A stretch of DNA of 64,000 nt from Streptomyces sp. NBC_00490 (GTDB lineage: Bacteria > Actinomycetota > Actinomycetes > Streptomycetales > Streptomycetaceae), in the NCBI RefSeq assembly GCF_036013645.1, contig NZ_CP107869.1:8308001-8372000 (forward strand), given 5' to 3'. A program made the translations under genes and the position numbers. Below are positions 34,382-43,650 of the stretch, piece after piece (the stretch's first letter is position 1; each line of letters opens with the position of its first letter). The notes under the pieces were generated by a model that was given only the letters and a program-made list of their open reading frames with translations, did no database searches and was not told the origin of the DNA.

Positions 34382-36457
34382 GTGCGGGGCGTGCGAGGCG
34401 GGCGTTGGCGGAGGGTCGCCAGTCAGACGGGGCGGAGCGTCGCGGTGTGGGCGGTCTCCACGATCACCATGCTCGTGCTCGCCGGCATCCTGCCGGAGTT
34501 CCAGCTCCGGTCCGCGGACGGTGACAGCGCCACCGACATCGCGGTCACCGCGGCCCTGGGCGCCGGCGCCTTCGGTGTGCTGTCGGCGCTGGTCTGGCCG
34601 CTTCTCGTACGGCTCCTGCTGCTGGTGCCCGCCCTCGTGCTGGGCCTGCTGGTGTTCTTCCTCAACGGCGCGCTGCTCCTCGTGGCGCTGCGGCTGAACC
34701 CGACCGAGCGAGGCGCGGCCGCGTGGGAGACCGCGGTCGTGGTCGCCGCCGTGATGTCGGCCGTCGCCTCCGCCACCGGCGCCGCCCTGGCGGTGCGCGA
34801 CGACGACGCCTACCGGCGCCGGCTCTACCGGCTCGCCGACCGCCGCCGCGGCGCGGGACCGGGCGGCCCCGTCACGCCGGGGACGGTCTTCCTCCAGCTG
34901 GACGGCGTCGGTCACGACGTCCTGGAGGCGGCGGTGAAGAAGGGCCTCATGCCCACCGTCGCCCAGTGGCTGGACGGCACCCACCGGCTCACCCCGTGGC
35001 GCACCGACTGGTCCAGCCAGACCGGCGCCAGCCAGCTCGGCATCCTGCACGGCAGCAACGAGGACGTGCCGGCCTTCCGCTGGTACGAGAAGGACAGCCA
35101 GGAGGTGATGGTCTGCAACCGCCCCACCAGCGCCGCCGAGCTCCAGCGCCGGGCGGTGGCCCGTACCGGTGACGGCGGGCTGCTCAGCGCCGACGGCGCC
35201 AGCCGCGGCAACCTCTTCAGCGGCGGCGCCGACGAGCAGGCTCTCGTGCTGTCCATCGCCACCCGCCGGCGCAGCCGCGAGACCCGCTCCCGGTCGGGCT
35301 ACTTCGCATACTTCTCCGACCCGGCCAACGCCGTCCGCACGGCCCTGTCGTTCTTCGCCGAGGTCGGCCGGGAGATCGCGCAGTCGACCAGGAGCCGTGC
35401 CCGCCGGGCCCGTCCCCGCGTCAAGCGCGGCGGTCTCTACCCGTTCATCCGCGCCTTCGCGACCGTCGTCGAACGGGACGTGGTCGTCGCCGCGGTGATG
35501 GGCGACATGCTCGCCGGCCGCACCGCCGTCTACGCCGACCTCGTCGCCTACGACGAGGTCGCCCACCACTCCGGACCGCACAGCCGCGACGCCGAGAAGG
35601 TCCTCGAACGCCTCGACCGTTCCCTCGCGTTGATCGAGAACGTCGCCGAGCACGCCCCGCGCCCGTACCGGATCGTCGTCCTGTCCGACCACGGCCAGAG
35701 CCCCGGCGAGACCTTCCGCACCCGCTACGGCCTCTCCCTCGGCGACCTGGTGCGGGCGGGCTGCGGCCTGCCGGTGCCCCGCAAGGCACAGCGCACCCAC
35801 AGCGGCGCCGAGGCCCGCGCGGCCGTGCGGGCCGCGCTGCGCATCCGCGTCGAGGAGCGCGACGAGCAGCGCCGGCCCTCGCACCGCCGCTCGGAGCCGC
35901 TCGTGCTGGCCTCCGGCAACCTCGGCCTGGTCTCCTTCCCGGACGTGCCCCACCGGATGACCAAGGAGGAGATCGACGCCCGTCACCCCGCCCTGCTGAC
36001 CACGCTCGCCAACCACCCCGGCATCGGCTTCCTCCTCGTCCGCAGTCAGGAGCACGGGGGAGTGGTGCTGGGCCCGTTCGGTACGGAGATCCCGGTCGAC
36101 CGACTCGACGAGGAACCGGGCCCGTTGGCCGCCTTCGGGCCCGGCGCCGCCGACGTCGTACGCCGCACGCACGGCTTCGCGCACACCGCCGACATCATGG
36201 TCAACTCCTGGTACGACCCGATCGACGGCGAAGTCCTCGCCTTCGAGGAGCAGATCGGCTCGCACGGCGGGCTCGGCGGCGCCCAGGGCCGGCCGTTCCT
36301 GCTGTCGCCCGTCGTCCTGTCCGCGCCCGTGGCGGACACCGAGGAACTCGTCGGCGCCGAGCAGGTCCACCGCGTCCTGAGCCGGTGGCTGCGTGAATCC
36401 GACGGCCCCCAGGTGCCTTTGACGACCCGTCAGGACGAGGAGCGGCGCGCGGCCTAG
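34382..36457 (+). CDS. Membrane-anchored alkaline-phosphatase-superfamily protein with holin-like N-terminus
   Basis: 691 aa from a GTG. Residues ~15-140 hold three to four membrane segments of the phage-holin-family type (VSTITMLVLAGILPEF, LLVRLLLLVPALVLGLLVFFLNG). The remaining ~520 residues are an alkaline-phosphatase/nucleotide-pyrophosphatase-type domain: TVFLQLDGVGHDVL carries the first metal Asp, then TGASQLGILHG, DLVAYDEVAHHSG, VVLSDHGQSPGE, and SHGGLGG near the end. This predicts a membrane-bound phosphohydrolase or phosphotransferase facing the outside. A terminator hairpin follows. Confidence 0.82.
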   Translation: MRGVRGGRWRRVASQTGRSVAVWAVSTITMLVLAGILPEFQLRSADGDSATDIAVTAALGAGAFGVLSALVWPLLVRLLLLVPALVLGLLVFFLNGALLLVALRLNPTERGAAAWETAVVVAAVMSAVASATGAALAVRDDDAYRRRLYRLADRRRGAGPGGPVTPGTVFLQLDGVGHDVLEAAVKKGLMPTVAQWLDGTHRLTPWRTDWSSQTGASQLGILHGSNEDVPAFRWYEKDSQEVMVCNRPTSAAELQRRAVARTGDGGLLSADGASRGNLFSGGADEQALVLSIATRRRSRETRSRSGYFAYFSDPANAVRTALSFFAEVGREIAQSTRSRARRARPRVKRGGLYPFIRAFATVVERDVVVAAVMGDMLAGRTAVYADLVAYDEVAHHSGPHSRDAEKVLERLDRSLALIENVAEHAPRPYRIVVLSDHGQSPGETFRTRYGLSLGDLVRAGCGLPVPRKAQRTHSGAEARAAVRAALRIRVEERDEQRRPSHRRSEPLVLASGNLGLVSFPDVPHRMTKEEIDARHPALLTTLANHPGIGFLLVRSQEHGGVVLGPFGTEIPVDRLDEEPGPLAAFGPGAADVVRRTHGFAHTADIMVNSWYDPIDGEVLAFEEQIGSHGGLGGAQGRPFLLSPVVLSAPVADTEELVGAEQVHRVLSRWLRESDGPQVPLTTRQDEERRAA

Positions 36458-36469
36458 TCCTCGGCGTCC

Positions 36470-36505
36470 GCCGCTCCTCCATACCCCCATGAACGGAGGA
36501 GCGGC
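36470..36505 (+). terminator. Hairpin after the phosphohydrolase gene
   Basis: A perfect 11-bp stem GCCGCTCCTCC / GGAGGAGCGGC with a 14-base loop, 12 bases after the stop. It lacks a T-run, as is usual in Streptomyces. Confidence 0.6.
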
Positions 36506-36745
36506 TCACACGGAGGACCGCGCACACCGTGTCACCGCGGCACGGCTTTGCCCAGGGCACATTCCGGTCACTGCCGCGCACCCCGCATGTGCCGGCCCGT
36601 CCCACCCGTGAGCGGCTCCGGTGGTACGCCCCACGCGCCGCGGGCCCGGAAAATCGTGTGCGTCCCGTGGCGGCGGCACACACACTGTTCGCATCGGACC
36701 CCGCGCACCAGCGCGCCCTTCTCGAACATTCCCTGGAGCCACTGC

Positions 36746-37807
36746 GTGCAGGCTGCCGTCACCGTCACTCCCGCCCGGATCCCGGAGTTGCTGCTCGGTC
36801 TCGCGACCGTGCGGCCGGTCTTCATCTGGGGCGCCCCCGGCATCGGAAAGTCCTCCCTGGTACGGGAGTTCGCCGAGTCCCTGGGACTGGAGTGCGTGAG
36901 TCTGCTGGGCACCCAGCTCGCTCCCGAGGACCTGATCGGCGTGCCGCAGATCCGTGACGGACGCTCGGTGTTCTGCCCGCCGGAGGCGATCGCCCGCGAC
37001 GAGCCGTACTGCCTGTTCCTGGACGAGCTCAACGCGGCGAGCCCGGATGTGCAGAAGGCGTTCTACTCGCTGATCCTGGACCGCCGTATCGGCAGCTACG
37101 ACCTCCCGGCCGGCTCGATCGTGATCGGCGCCGGCAACCGGGCCACCGACAACGCCCTCGCCCGCCCCATCGCCTCCGCGCTGGTCAACCGGCTCGCCCA
37201 TGTCCATCTGGAGGCCTCCGCGAAGGACTGGCTCGTGTGGGCCGCGGGCAACGGCATCCACCCCTGGGTCCTGGACCACCTCATCGACCGGCCCGACCAC
37301 CTGTGGTCCAAGCCGCCCAAGACCGAGGAGCCGTTCTCCACGCCCCGCTCCTGGCACATGCTCTCCGACGCCCTGCACTCCTTCGGCCACGGCCTCGACG
37401 AGGAGACGCTGAAGGTGATCGCGCACGGCACGCTGACCCCCGCGCACGCCGTCGCGTTCTGCGGCTACGTCAAGATCGTGCGCGGCCAGTACGGCATCGA
37501 GGCGATCATCAAGGGCGACGCCCGCTGGCCGCACCGCATGGCGGACCGCGACCTCCTGTACTACCTCGCCGAGTCCTTCCGCGGCCGTCTGGTCAAGGAG
37601 CTGCCCGCCAGCAAGGAGCACCTCTCCGCGTCCGCCCAGCAGACGGCGTACCGCGCCAAGTCGCTGCTCGTGCAGCTCGCCGAGATCTCGGTGGAGGTCG
37701 CGCAGAGCGTCATCGCCCCGGACACCGACGGCAACCCGCTGCTGCCCGCCTGGTTCCTGGTCGAGGCCGCCCGTGACATGCCGCGGCTGGTGGAGGCGCG
37801 GCAGTGA
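36746..37807 (+). CDS. MoxR-type AAA+ ATPase
   Basis: 353 aa from the GTG at 36746; the region upstream (36506-36745) looks non-coding. Walker A is GAPGIGKS (29-36), Walker B is CLFLDELN near residue 92, and a MoxR-like sensor region follows (ALVNRLAHVHLEA). MoxR ATPases act as chaperones that load or mature a partner VWA protein, often with metal insertion. The next gene codes for exactly such a partner. The two start codons are 23 bp apart from stop to start, so they form one operon. Confidence 0.87.
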   Translation: MQAAVTVTPARIPELLLGLATVRPVFIWGAPGIGKSSLVREFAESLGLECVSLLGTQLAPEDLIGVPQIRDGRSVFCPPEAIARDEPYCLFLDELNAASPDVQKAFYSLILDRRIGSYDLPAGSIVIGAGNRATDNALARPIASALVNRLAHVHLEASAKDWLVWAAGNGIHPWVLDHLIDRPDHLWSKPPKTEEPFSTPRSWHMLSDALHSFGHGLDEETLKVIAHGTLTPAHAVAFCGYVKIVRGQYGIEAIIKGDARWPHRMADRDLLYYLAESFRGRLVKELPASKEHLSASAQQTAYRAKSLLVQLAEISVEVAQSVIAPDTDGNPLLPAWFLVEAARDMPRLVEARQ

Positions 37808-37829
37808 GCCCTGCGAAGGGGGCGTGGCG

Positions 37830-39644
37830 GTGAGCCGTACGCGCGCCGCGAAGCCGCCGAAGAAGGACCTCGCGGCCGAGGCCTTCGCCGAGGGAATGCG
37901 GCTGGTGCGGGCCAACCGGGCCCTCGCCGCGATCGGGTTCAGCACCTGCCGCAAGCAGGACTGCCCGCACTCGCCCGCCTCCGGGCTGGTCCGCGTCGAC
38001 TCCGACGGCACCCTGCACGTCCACCCCACCCGGCGCGCCGACCCCGTCGACTGGGCCTGGGCCATCGCCCACGCCGTCATCCACCTCGGCTTCGGCCACG
38101 TCCCGGCGAAGGAGGGCCGCCGCACCCAGCCCGACCGGTTGGAGCGGGCCGCCCGCTGCGTCGTCGTCAACCGCTTCCTGCTCGGCTTCCCCATCGGCCG
38201 CACCCCCGAGGACCTGCCGCCGTCCTACCCCGACGGCGACGAGGAACAGCTCGCCGCACGCTGGCGCCGCGACGGCGTCCCGCCCGTGTACGAGCACTGC
38301 GGCACGGCGGGCCGTGAACCGGACCAACTGCTCGTGCCCTGGGACGTGTGGACGGGCGGCGCCCCGAAGGATTGGCAGCTGGACTTCGCGCACGCCCTCA
38401 CCCGTACCGTCGCCACCGCCATGGACGTGGCGGGCGGCCGCCGTGCGTCGATGCGCGGCGGCTCCACCCGACTCCAGCCGTGGGAGCGGGCGTTGAGCTG
38501 GTTCGTCTCCTCCTACCCGCTGCTCGGCGGCATCGCGGCCGGTATCACCCTGGTCGCCGACGCCGAACTGGCCCGCGCCCACGACATCTCCGTCGCCGCG
38601 GTCAACGCCGAACTCGCCGAGATCTACATCAACCCGCTGCGCGAACTCGACGACGAGGAATGGCGGTTCGTCCTCGCCCACGAGATGCTGCACGCCGCCC
38701 TGCGCCACGGCGACCGCTGCGGCACCCGCGACCCGTACCTGTTCAACGTGGCCTGCGACTACGTCATCAACGGCTGGCTGGCCGACATGCAGGTCGGCAC
38801 GATGCCCGACGGGCTGCTCCACGACCCCGGGCTGAAGGACCTGTCCGCGGAGGAGGTCTACGACCGTATCGCCGGCGACATGCGCCGGATGCGCCGCCTG
38901 GGCACCCTGCGCGGCAAGGGCCTCGGCGACGTCCTCGGCGGCCCGCTCGGCTCGCCCCGGGACTACGTCGACCTCGACGAGTTCTACCGCCGCGGCCTCG
39001 GCATGGGCCTGGACCTGCACCAGGAGCAGTCACGCGGGTTCCTGCCCGGCGGTCTGGTCGAGGAGATCCGCGCACTCAGCCACCCACCACTGCCTTGGGA
39101 CGCCCAACTCGCGCGCTGGTTCGACGAGTTCGTGCCCCGCCCTGAACCCCTGCGGACGTACGCGCGCCCCTCCCGCCGCCAGTCGTCCACCCCCGACATC
39201 CCGCGCGCGGGCCGGTACTTCCCGCCCGAGGAGATCGCCCGCTGCACCTTCGGCGTCGTCCTGGACACCTCCGGGTCCATGGACCGGACCCTGCTCGGCA
39301 AGGCGCTCGGCGCGATCGCCTCGTACGCCGAGGCCCGGGACGTACCGGCGGCGCGCGTCGTGTTCTGCGACGCGGCCCCCCACGACGCCGGTTATCTGCC
39401 GGTCACCGAGATCGCGGGCCGGGTCCGGGTGCGCGGTCGCGGCGGTACGGTCCTGCAGCCCGGGATCGACCTGCTGCACCGGGCCGACGACTTCCCGCCC
39501 GGCGCGCCCGTGTTGGTGATCACGGACGGCTGGTGCGATGTGCTGAGGGTGCGGCGCGAACACGCGTATCTGATCCCGGAGGGCGCGCGGCTGCCGTTCA
39601 GCCCGCGCGGGCCGGTCTTCAGGGTGAGCCGCGCCCGAGTGTGA
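37830..39644 (+). CDS. VWA protein with DUF2201-type metallopeptidase domain and internal duplication
   Basis: 604 aa from the GTG at 37830 (AAGGGGG upstream). Residues 284-288 are HEMLH in AHEMLHAALRH, a zinc-peptidase motif, followed by ACDYVINGWL. A weaker copy lies at 80-90 (AHAVIHLGFGH) followed by AARCVVVNRFL; it lacks the catalytic Glu. A VWA domain starts at ~470 with DTSGSM (479-484), the MIDAS metal site. This is the VWA partner of the MoxR ATPase just upstream. Physical coupling and activity are inferred. Confidence 0.85.
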   Translation: MSRTRAAKPPKKDLAAEAFAEGMRLVRANRALAAIGFSTCRKQDCPHSPASGLVRVDSDGTLHVHPTRRADPVDWAWAIAHAVIHLGFGHVPAKEGRRTQPDRLERAARCVVVNRFLLGFPIGRTPEDLPPSYPDGDEEQLAARWRRDGVPPVYEHCGTAGREPDQLLVPWDVWTGGAPKDWQLDFAHALTRTVATAMDVAGGRRASMRGGSTRLQPWERALSWFVSSYPLLGGIAAGITLVADAELARAHDISVAAVNAELAEIYINPLRELDDEEWRFVLAHEMLHAALRHGDRCGTRDPYLFNVACDYVINGWLADMQVGTMPDGLLHDPGLKDLSAEEVYDRIAGDMRRMRRLGTLRGKGLGDVLGGPLGSPRDYVDLDEFYRRGLGMGLDLHQEQSRGFLPGGLVEEIRALSHPPLPWDAQLARWFDEFVPRPEPLRTYARPSRRQSSTPDIPRAGRYFPPEEIARCTFGVVLDTSGSMDRTLLGKALGAIASYAEARDVPAARVVFCDAAPHDAGYLPVTEIAGRVRVRGRGGTVLQPGIDLLHRADDFPPGAPVLVITDGWCDVLRVRREHAYLIPEGARLPFSPRGPVFRVSRARV

Positions 39645-39693
39645 TCGGATGGGGTGCATCACCCGGAACCGGGACCACACGAAAGGACTGACC

Positions 39694-40122
39694 GTGGCTA
39701 CCACGCGCTCCGCACACACCGTCTGGGAAGGCAACCTGCTCGAGGGCAACGGAGTCGTCACCTTCGACTCCTCCGGCGCCATCGCCGAGCAGCCGGTGAC
39801 GTGGGCTGCCCGCACGCAGGAGGCCAACGGCAAGACCAGCCCCGAGGAGCTGATCGCGGCCGCCCACTCCAGCTGCTTCTCGATGGCGTTCTCGCACGCC
39901 CTCGCGGGGGCCGGCACCCCGCCCACCAAGCTCCTCACCTCCGCCGACGTCACCTTCCAGCCGGGCGAGGGCATCACCGGCATCCACCTCACCGTCGAGG
40001 GCACCGTGCCGGGCCTCGACGAGGACGGCTTCGTCGCCGCGGCGGAGCAGGCCAAGGTGAACTGCCCCGTCAGCCAGGCCCTCAAGGCCGTACCGATCAC
40101 CCTGTCGGCGAAGCTCGCCTGA
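39694..40122 (+). CDS. OsmC/Ohr family peroxidase
   Basis: 142 aa from the GTG at 39694 (GAAAGGA upstream); a longer reading from 39649 has no good site. It has the two redox cysteines expected for the family: HSSCFSMAFSHAL and AKVNCPVSQAL. OsmC/Ohr proteins reduce organic hydroperoxides with lipoyl or thiol partners and are induced by stress. It is followed by a terminator-like hairpin and then the dnaK promoter region. Confidence 0.88.
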   Translation: MATTRSAHTVWEGNLLEGNGVVTFDSSGAIAEQPVTWAARTQEANGKTSPEELIAAAHSSCFSMAFSHALAGAGTPPTKLLTSADVTFQPGEGITGIHLTVEGTVPGLDEDGFVAAAEQAKVNCPVSQALKAVPITLSAKLA

Positions 40123-40140
40123 CACCCGTACGTCCCGCAC

Positions 40141-40170
40141 TGCCGCGTCCCCCTCGTGAGGGGCGCGGCA
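40141..40170 (+). terminator. Terminator-like hairpin after osmC-type gene
   Basis: TGCCGCG-T-CCCC pairs with GGGGCGCGGCA around a short loop, an 11-bp stem with a single bulged T. It starts 19 bases after the stop. Confidence 0.55.
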
Positions 40171-40206
40171 GCGCGCATTTCCGGGTACCCGGCATGGGTA
40201 CGCGGC

Positions 40207-40236
40207 ATTGACAACAGCGCACTCAAGTTTTGTGCT
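40207..40236 (+). promoter_or_regulatory. HAIR-like HspR operator overlapping a vegetative-type promoter
   Basis: ATTGACA (40207-40213), 7 bases, ACTCAAG (40221-40227) follows the HAIR layout CTTGAGT-N7-ACTCAAG. The right half is perfect; the left keeps only TTGA. The same left half is a -35 box TTGACA (40208-40213), with TGTGCT 17 bases later at 40231-40236. A repressor bound here would block polymerase. HspR itself is not coded in the window. Confidence 0.6.
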
Positions 40237-40272
40237 GGAGTCCGGGAAGTGCCCTGGCGGAAGGGGACAGCG

Positions 40273-42126
40273 ATGGGACGCGCGGTCGGGATCGATCTGG
40301 GGACCACGAACTCCGTGGTGGCAGTCCTGGAGGGCGGCGACCCCACAGTCGTCGCCAATGCGGAGGGGGCCAGGACCACACCGTCGGTCGTGGCCTTCGC
40401 CAAGAACGGCGAGGTGCTGGTCGGGGAGGTCGCCAAACGGCAGGCGGTGACGAACGTCGAGCGGACGGCCCGTTCGGTGAAGCGGTACATGGGCGACGGG
40501 AGCTGGCGCTTCCCGGACCAGGGGGACATCGACGGCACCCGCTACCGGGCGCAGGAGCTCTCCGCGCGGGTGCTGCAGAAGCTGAAGCGGGACGCCGAGT
40601 CCTATCTCGGCGAGGACGTCACCGACGCGGTGATCACCGTCCCGGCGTACTTCGACGACACGCAGCGCCAGGCCACCAAGGAGGCCGGGGAGATCGCGGG
40701 CCTGAACGTGCTGCGGATCATCAACGAGCCGACGGCCGCCGCGCTCGCCTACGGCCTGGACCGGGGCGAGGAGCAGACCGTCCTCGTCTTCGACCTCGGC
40801 GGCGGCACCTTCGACGTCTCCCTGCTGGAGATCGGCGACGGCGTCATCGAGGTCAAGGCCACCAACGGCGACACCCATCTCGGCGGCGACGACTGGGACC
40901 AGCGGGTCGTGGAGCACCTGGTGAAGAAGTTCCAGGGGCAGTACGGCGTCGACCTCGGCAAGGACAAGATGGCGCTGCAACGGCTGCGCGAGGGAGCTGA
41001 GAAGGCCAAGATCGAGCTGTCGAGCTCGTCGGAGACGACGATCAACCTCCCCTACATCACCGCCTCCGCCGAAGGCCCCCTGCACCTCGACGAGAAGATG
41101 ACGCGCGCCCAGTTCCAGGAGCTGACCGCCGACCTGCTCGACCGCTGCACGACCCCCTTCCACCAGGCCGTCAAGGACGCCGGCATCAAGCTCGCCGCGG
41201 TCGACCACGTCATCCTCGTCGGCGGCTCGACCCGGATGCCCGCCGTCACCGACCTCGTCAAGGAACTCACCGGCAAGGACCCGCACAAGGGCGTCAACCC
41301 GGACGAGGTCGTCGCCGTCGGCGCGGCCCTCCAGGCGGGCGTCATCCGCGGCGACGTGAAGGACGTCCTGCTGCTCGACGTCACCCCGCTGTCCCTGGGC
41401 ATCGAGACCAAGGGCGGCATCATGACCAAGCTCATCGAGCGCAACACCACGATCCCCACCCGGCGTTCGGAGATCTTCACGACGGCGACCGACAACCAGC
41501 CCTCGGTGGGCATCCAGGTGTACCAGGGCGAGCGGGAGATCGCCGCGTACAACAAGAAGCTGGGCGTCTTCGACCTGACCGGGCTGCCGCCCGCGCCGCG
41601 TGGCGTCCCGCAGGTCGAGGTGGCGTTCGACATCGACGCCAACGGGATCATGCACGTCTCCGCCAAGGACCTGGCGACCGGCCGGGAACAGAAGATGACG
41701 GTCACCGGCGGCTCGGCCCTGCCCAAGGACGACATCGACCGCATGATGCGGGACGCGGAGCAGTACGCCGAGGAGGACCGCAACCGCCGGGAGGCGGCCG
41801 AGACCCGCAACCAGGCCGAGCAACTCGTCTACCAGACCGAGAAGTTCATCCGTGACAACGACGAACGCGTCCCCGCCGACACCAAGTCCGAGGTGGAGTC
41901 GGCGATCTCGGAGCTGAAGACGCTCCTGGAGCAGAACCCCGACACGAACGCGCTGCGCACCGGCGTCGAGAAACTCGCCACCGTCAGCCAGAAGATGGGC
42001 CAGGCGATGTACGCCCAGGCCCCGTCGGAACCCACCGACCAGCAGCCCGCGTCTCCCGAGGAGGAAGGCGTCGTGGACGCGGAGATCGTCGACGACGACA
42101 AGGACCCCAAGGGCGGGGCGGCCTGA
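40273..42126 (+). CDS. dnaK: Molecular chaperone DnaK (second, stand-alone copy)
   Basis: 617 aa with GAAGGGGA upstream. It has GIDLGTTNS, the phosphate-2 loop [20 protein letters not shown], and a substrate-binding half with an EDEE-like acidic tail. All Hsp70 signatures are intact. The main Streptomyces dnaK sits in a dnaK-grpE-dnaJ-hspR operon; here none of those partners follows, only a small unrelated ORF. It is therefore likely an additional paralogue. A HAIR-like site overlaps its promoter. Confidence 0.93.
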   Translation: MGRAVGIDLGTTNSVVAVLEGGDPTVVANAEGARTTPSVVAFAKNGEVLVGEVAKRQAVTNVERTARSVKRYMGDGSWRFPDQGDIDGTRYRAQELSARVLQKLKRDAESYLGEDVTDAVITVPAYFDDTQRQATKEAGEIAGLNVLRIINEPTAAALAYGLDRGEEQTVLVFDLGGGTFDVSLLEIGDGVIEVKATNGDTHLGGDDWDQRVVEHLVKKFQGQYGVDLGKDKMALQRLREGAEKAKIELSSSSETTINLPYITASAEGPLHLDEKMTRAQFQELTADLLDRCTTPFHQAVKDAGIKLAAVDHVILVGGSTRMPAVTDLVKELTGKDPHKGVNPDEVVAVGAALQAGVIRGDVKDVLLLDVTPLSLGIETKGGIMTKLIERNTTIPTRRSEIFTTATDNQPSVGIQVYQGEREIAAYNKKLGVFDLTGLPPAPRGVPQVEVAFDIDANGIMHVSAKDLATGREQKMTVTGGSALPKDDIDRMMRDAEQYAEEDRNRREAAETRNQAEQLVYQTEKFIRDNDERVPADTKSEVESAISELKTLLEQNPDTNALRTGVEKLATVSQKMGQAMYAQAPSEPTDQQPASPEEEGVVDAEIVDDDKDPKGGAA

Positions 42127-42164
42127 GAGGCCGGCCGCAGCGGGCTTCACGGAGGGACACAAGC

Positions 42165-42380
42165 ATGGGTGACCACAGGACACGACGCGCACGGTTAGCG
42201 GCTCTGGCGGCCGGTTCGCTGCTGGCGGGGGCCGCGGCCGTGGGTGTGGCCGGGGGCGGGGACACGCCGGACAACTGGGAGTGGTCCGTGGACGCGGCCC
42301 CGGTCGGCCACCACGAGAACAGCACGGACGGACACGTCGACGGCGGCGCCGCCCCGGCCGGCCACATCGAGGGCGGCTGA
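42165..42380 (+). CDS. Small secreted or membrane-anchored protein
   Basis: 71 aa. A basic start (GDHRTRRARLAAL) and a hydrophobic Ala/Gly segment (AAGSLLAGAAAVGVAGG) look like a signal or anchor. The rest is short and rich in His, Asp and Gly (VGHHENSTDGHVDGG). GGAGGG lies before the ATG. It follows dnaK by 38 bp and may be co-transcribed. No family is recognised. Confidence 0.55.
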   Translation: MGDHRTRRARLAALAAGSLLAGAAAVGVAGGGDTPDNWEWSVDAAPVGHHENSTDGHVDGGAAPAGHIEGG

Positions 42381-42728
42381 CGGACTACGCGCCCGTCTTC
42401 TCCCGACCCGCCGTTCCGGCCGCGGCCCCAACTCCTCGGGGTCGCGGCCGCGGCACACGACATACGGGCGGAACAGGTACGGCACCGGTCTGAATATGTG
42501 CACCGGTCGGCTGTACGGCACGAACGTGATCAGCGCCGTCCCGATGCCCGCGCGGGTCGGACGAGGGCGTGCCGGGCCGGAAGCGCCTGCCGGCCCGCAG
42601 TGGCGCCGCACCCGGCTCCGAGGGCGGGGCCCGGGTGTCGGTCACCTGCGCACCCTTGCCGGCCCGTGCCCCTCGAAGCCAGGGCCGGGCAGGGGAGCGC
42701 GCCCGTCGGCGGCACCCCTGGGGTCAGG
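42381..42728. other. 348-bp gap between convergent genes
   Basis: Both flanking genes end here. I see one hairpin (42418-42449) and no convincing gene. A minus-strand reading with a segment ALITFVPYSRPVHIFRPVPYL (about 42475-42540) has no ribosome site and Arg/Pro-rich flanks, so I left it out. Local base composition is somewhat less GC-skewed near 42460-42500 (GGTACGG, TCTGAATATG). Confidence 0.5.
42418..42449. terminator. Bidirectional terminator-like hairpin
   Basis: GGCCGCGGCCCC, an 8-base loop, GGGGTCGCGGCC; 11 of 12 pairs match and the other is a G-T wobble. It lies 38 bases after the small ORF and would also serve the convergent methyltransferase gene. Confidence 0.5.
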
Positions 42729-43550
42729 TCACGGCTTGCGGGCGACCCCCGCGTAGACCGGGACGATGCCCTCCGCCTGGGCGGCGACGTCCTCGGGGGC
42801 CGGGCGCCAGCCGGAGACCGGGATCACGCCGGGGCCGAGCAGTTCCAGACCGTCGAAGAACCGCGAGAACTCGGCCAGCGACCGCGGGTAGAACGGTGTG
42901 CCGCCGGCCCGGAAGTGCTCCGCGGCCCTGGCGATCGCCTCCGGGCTGAGGTCGGGGGTGACCTGGGACAGGATCACGAAGCTGCCGGGCGCGAGTTCGG
43001 CGACGTACCGCGCGAGCAGGCCGTACACGTCGTCGCCGTCGGGTTCGTCGTCCAGATAGTGGGTGAGCGCCACCAGGGACAGCGCGACGGGCCGCGCGAA
43101 GTCCAGGGTCTGCGCGGCCAGCCGCAGGATGGTGCCGGGGTCCCGGACGTCGGCGTGCACATAGTTCGTGGCGCCCTTGGGGGTGCTGTGCAGCAGCGCC
43201 TGGGCGTGCCGGAGCACGATCGGGTCGTTGTCGGCGTACACGACCCTCGACTCCGGGGCGACCTCCTGGGCCACCTGGTGGAGGTTCGGCTCGGTGGGGA
43301 TGCCGGTGCCGATGTCCAGGAACTGGCGGATCCCGGCCTCGGCGGCCGTCCGCACCGCCCGGTGCATGAACCGGCGGTTGGCGCGCGCCCCGCGCACCGC
43401 GGTGTCGTCCGTGGCGAGGATCCTGCGGGCCAGCGCCTCGTCCACCGGGTAGTTGTCCTTGCCGCCCAACCACCAGTCGTACACCCGCGCCGGGTGCGGC
43501 CGGCTGGTGTCGACGGTGGTGGGCGCGGCTTCGGATCCGGATCCGGTCAT
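42729..43550 (-). CDS. DUF574 (SAV2177-type) SAM-dependent methyltransferase
   Basis: 273 aa from the ATG at 43550. It has the family marks HPARVYDWWLGGKDNYPVD, FLDIGTGIPT (SAM motif I) and YADNDPIVL (motif II). The family is abundant in Streptomyces and often next to XRE regulators, as here; its substrate is unknown. It lies in the same orientation as the regulator at 43651-44514, 100 bp downstream of it, and may be co-transcribed. Confidence 0.88.
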   Translation of the reverse strand: MTGSGSEAAPTTVDTSRPHPARVYDWWLGGKDNYPVDEALARRILATDDTAVRGARANRRFMHRAVRTAAEAGIRQFLDIGTGIPTEPNLHQVAQEVAPESRVVYADNDPIVLRHAQALLHSTPKGATNYVHADVRDPGTILRLAAQTLDFARPVALSLVALTHYLDDEPDGDDVYGLLARYVAELAPGSFVILSQVTPDLSPEAIARAAEHFRAGGTPFYPRSLAEFSRFFDGLELLGPGVIPVSGWRPAPEDVAAQAEGIVPVYAGVARKP

Positions 43551-43650
43551 GCGGTGTCTTCTCCTCGGTGCGCGGTGCCTGACGGGGTCTGCTCGCAAGT
43601 CGTCGGGGATGACGGGAAGGTTGCCGTGCGCGGCCCGAGTGGTGCGTGGC

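Noticed and set aside
40183..40201. Two GGGTAC motifs upstream of dnaK as stress promoters
   Set aside because: Neither has a GNNT at 14-16 bases upstream. The TTGACA/TGTGCT pair with the HAIR-like site fits better.
42475..42611. Possible minus-strand gene with ALITFVPYSRPVHIFRPVPYL
   Set aside because: No ribosome site, Arg/Pro-rich on both sides, and it would continue across the small plus-strand ORF.
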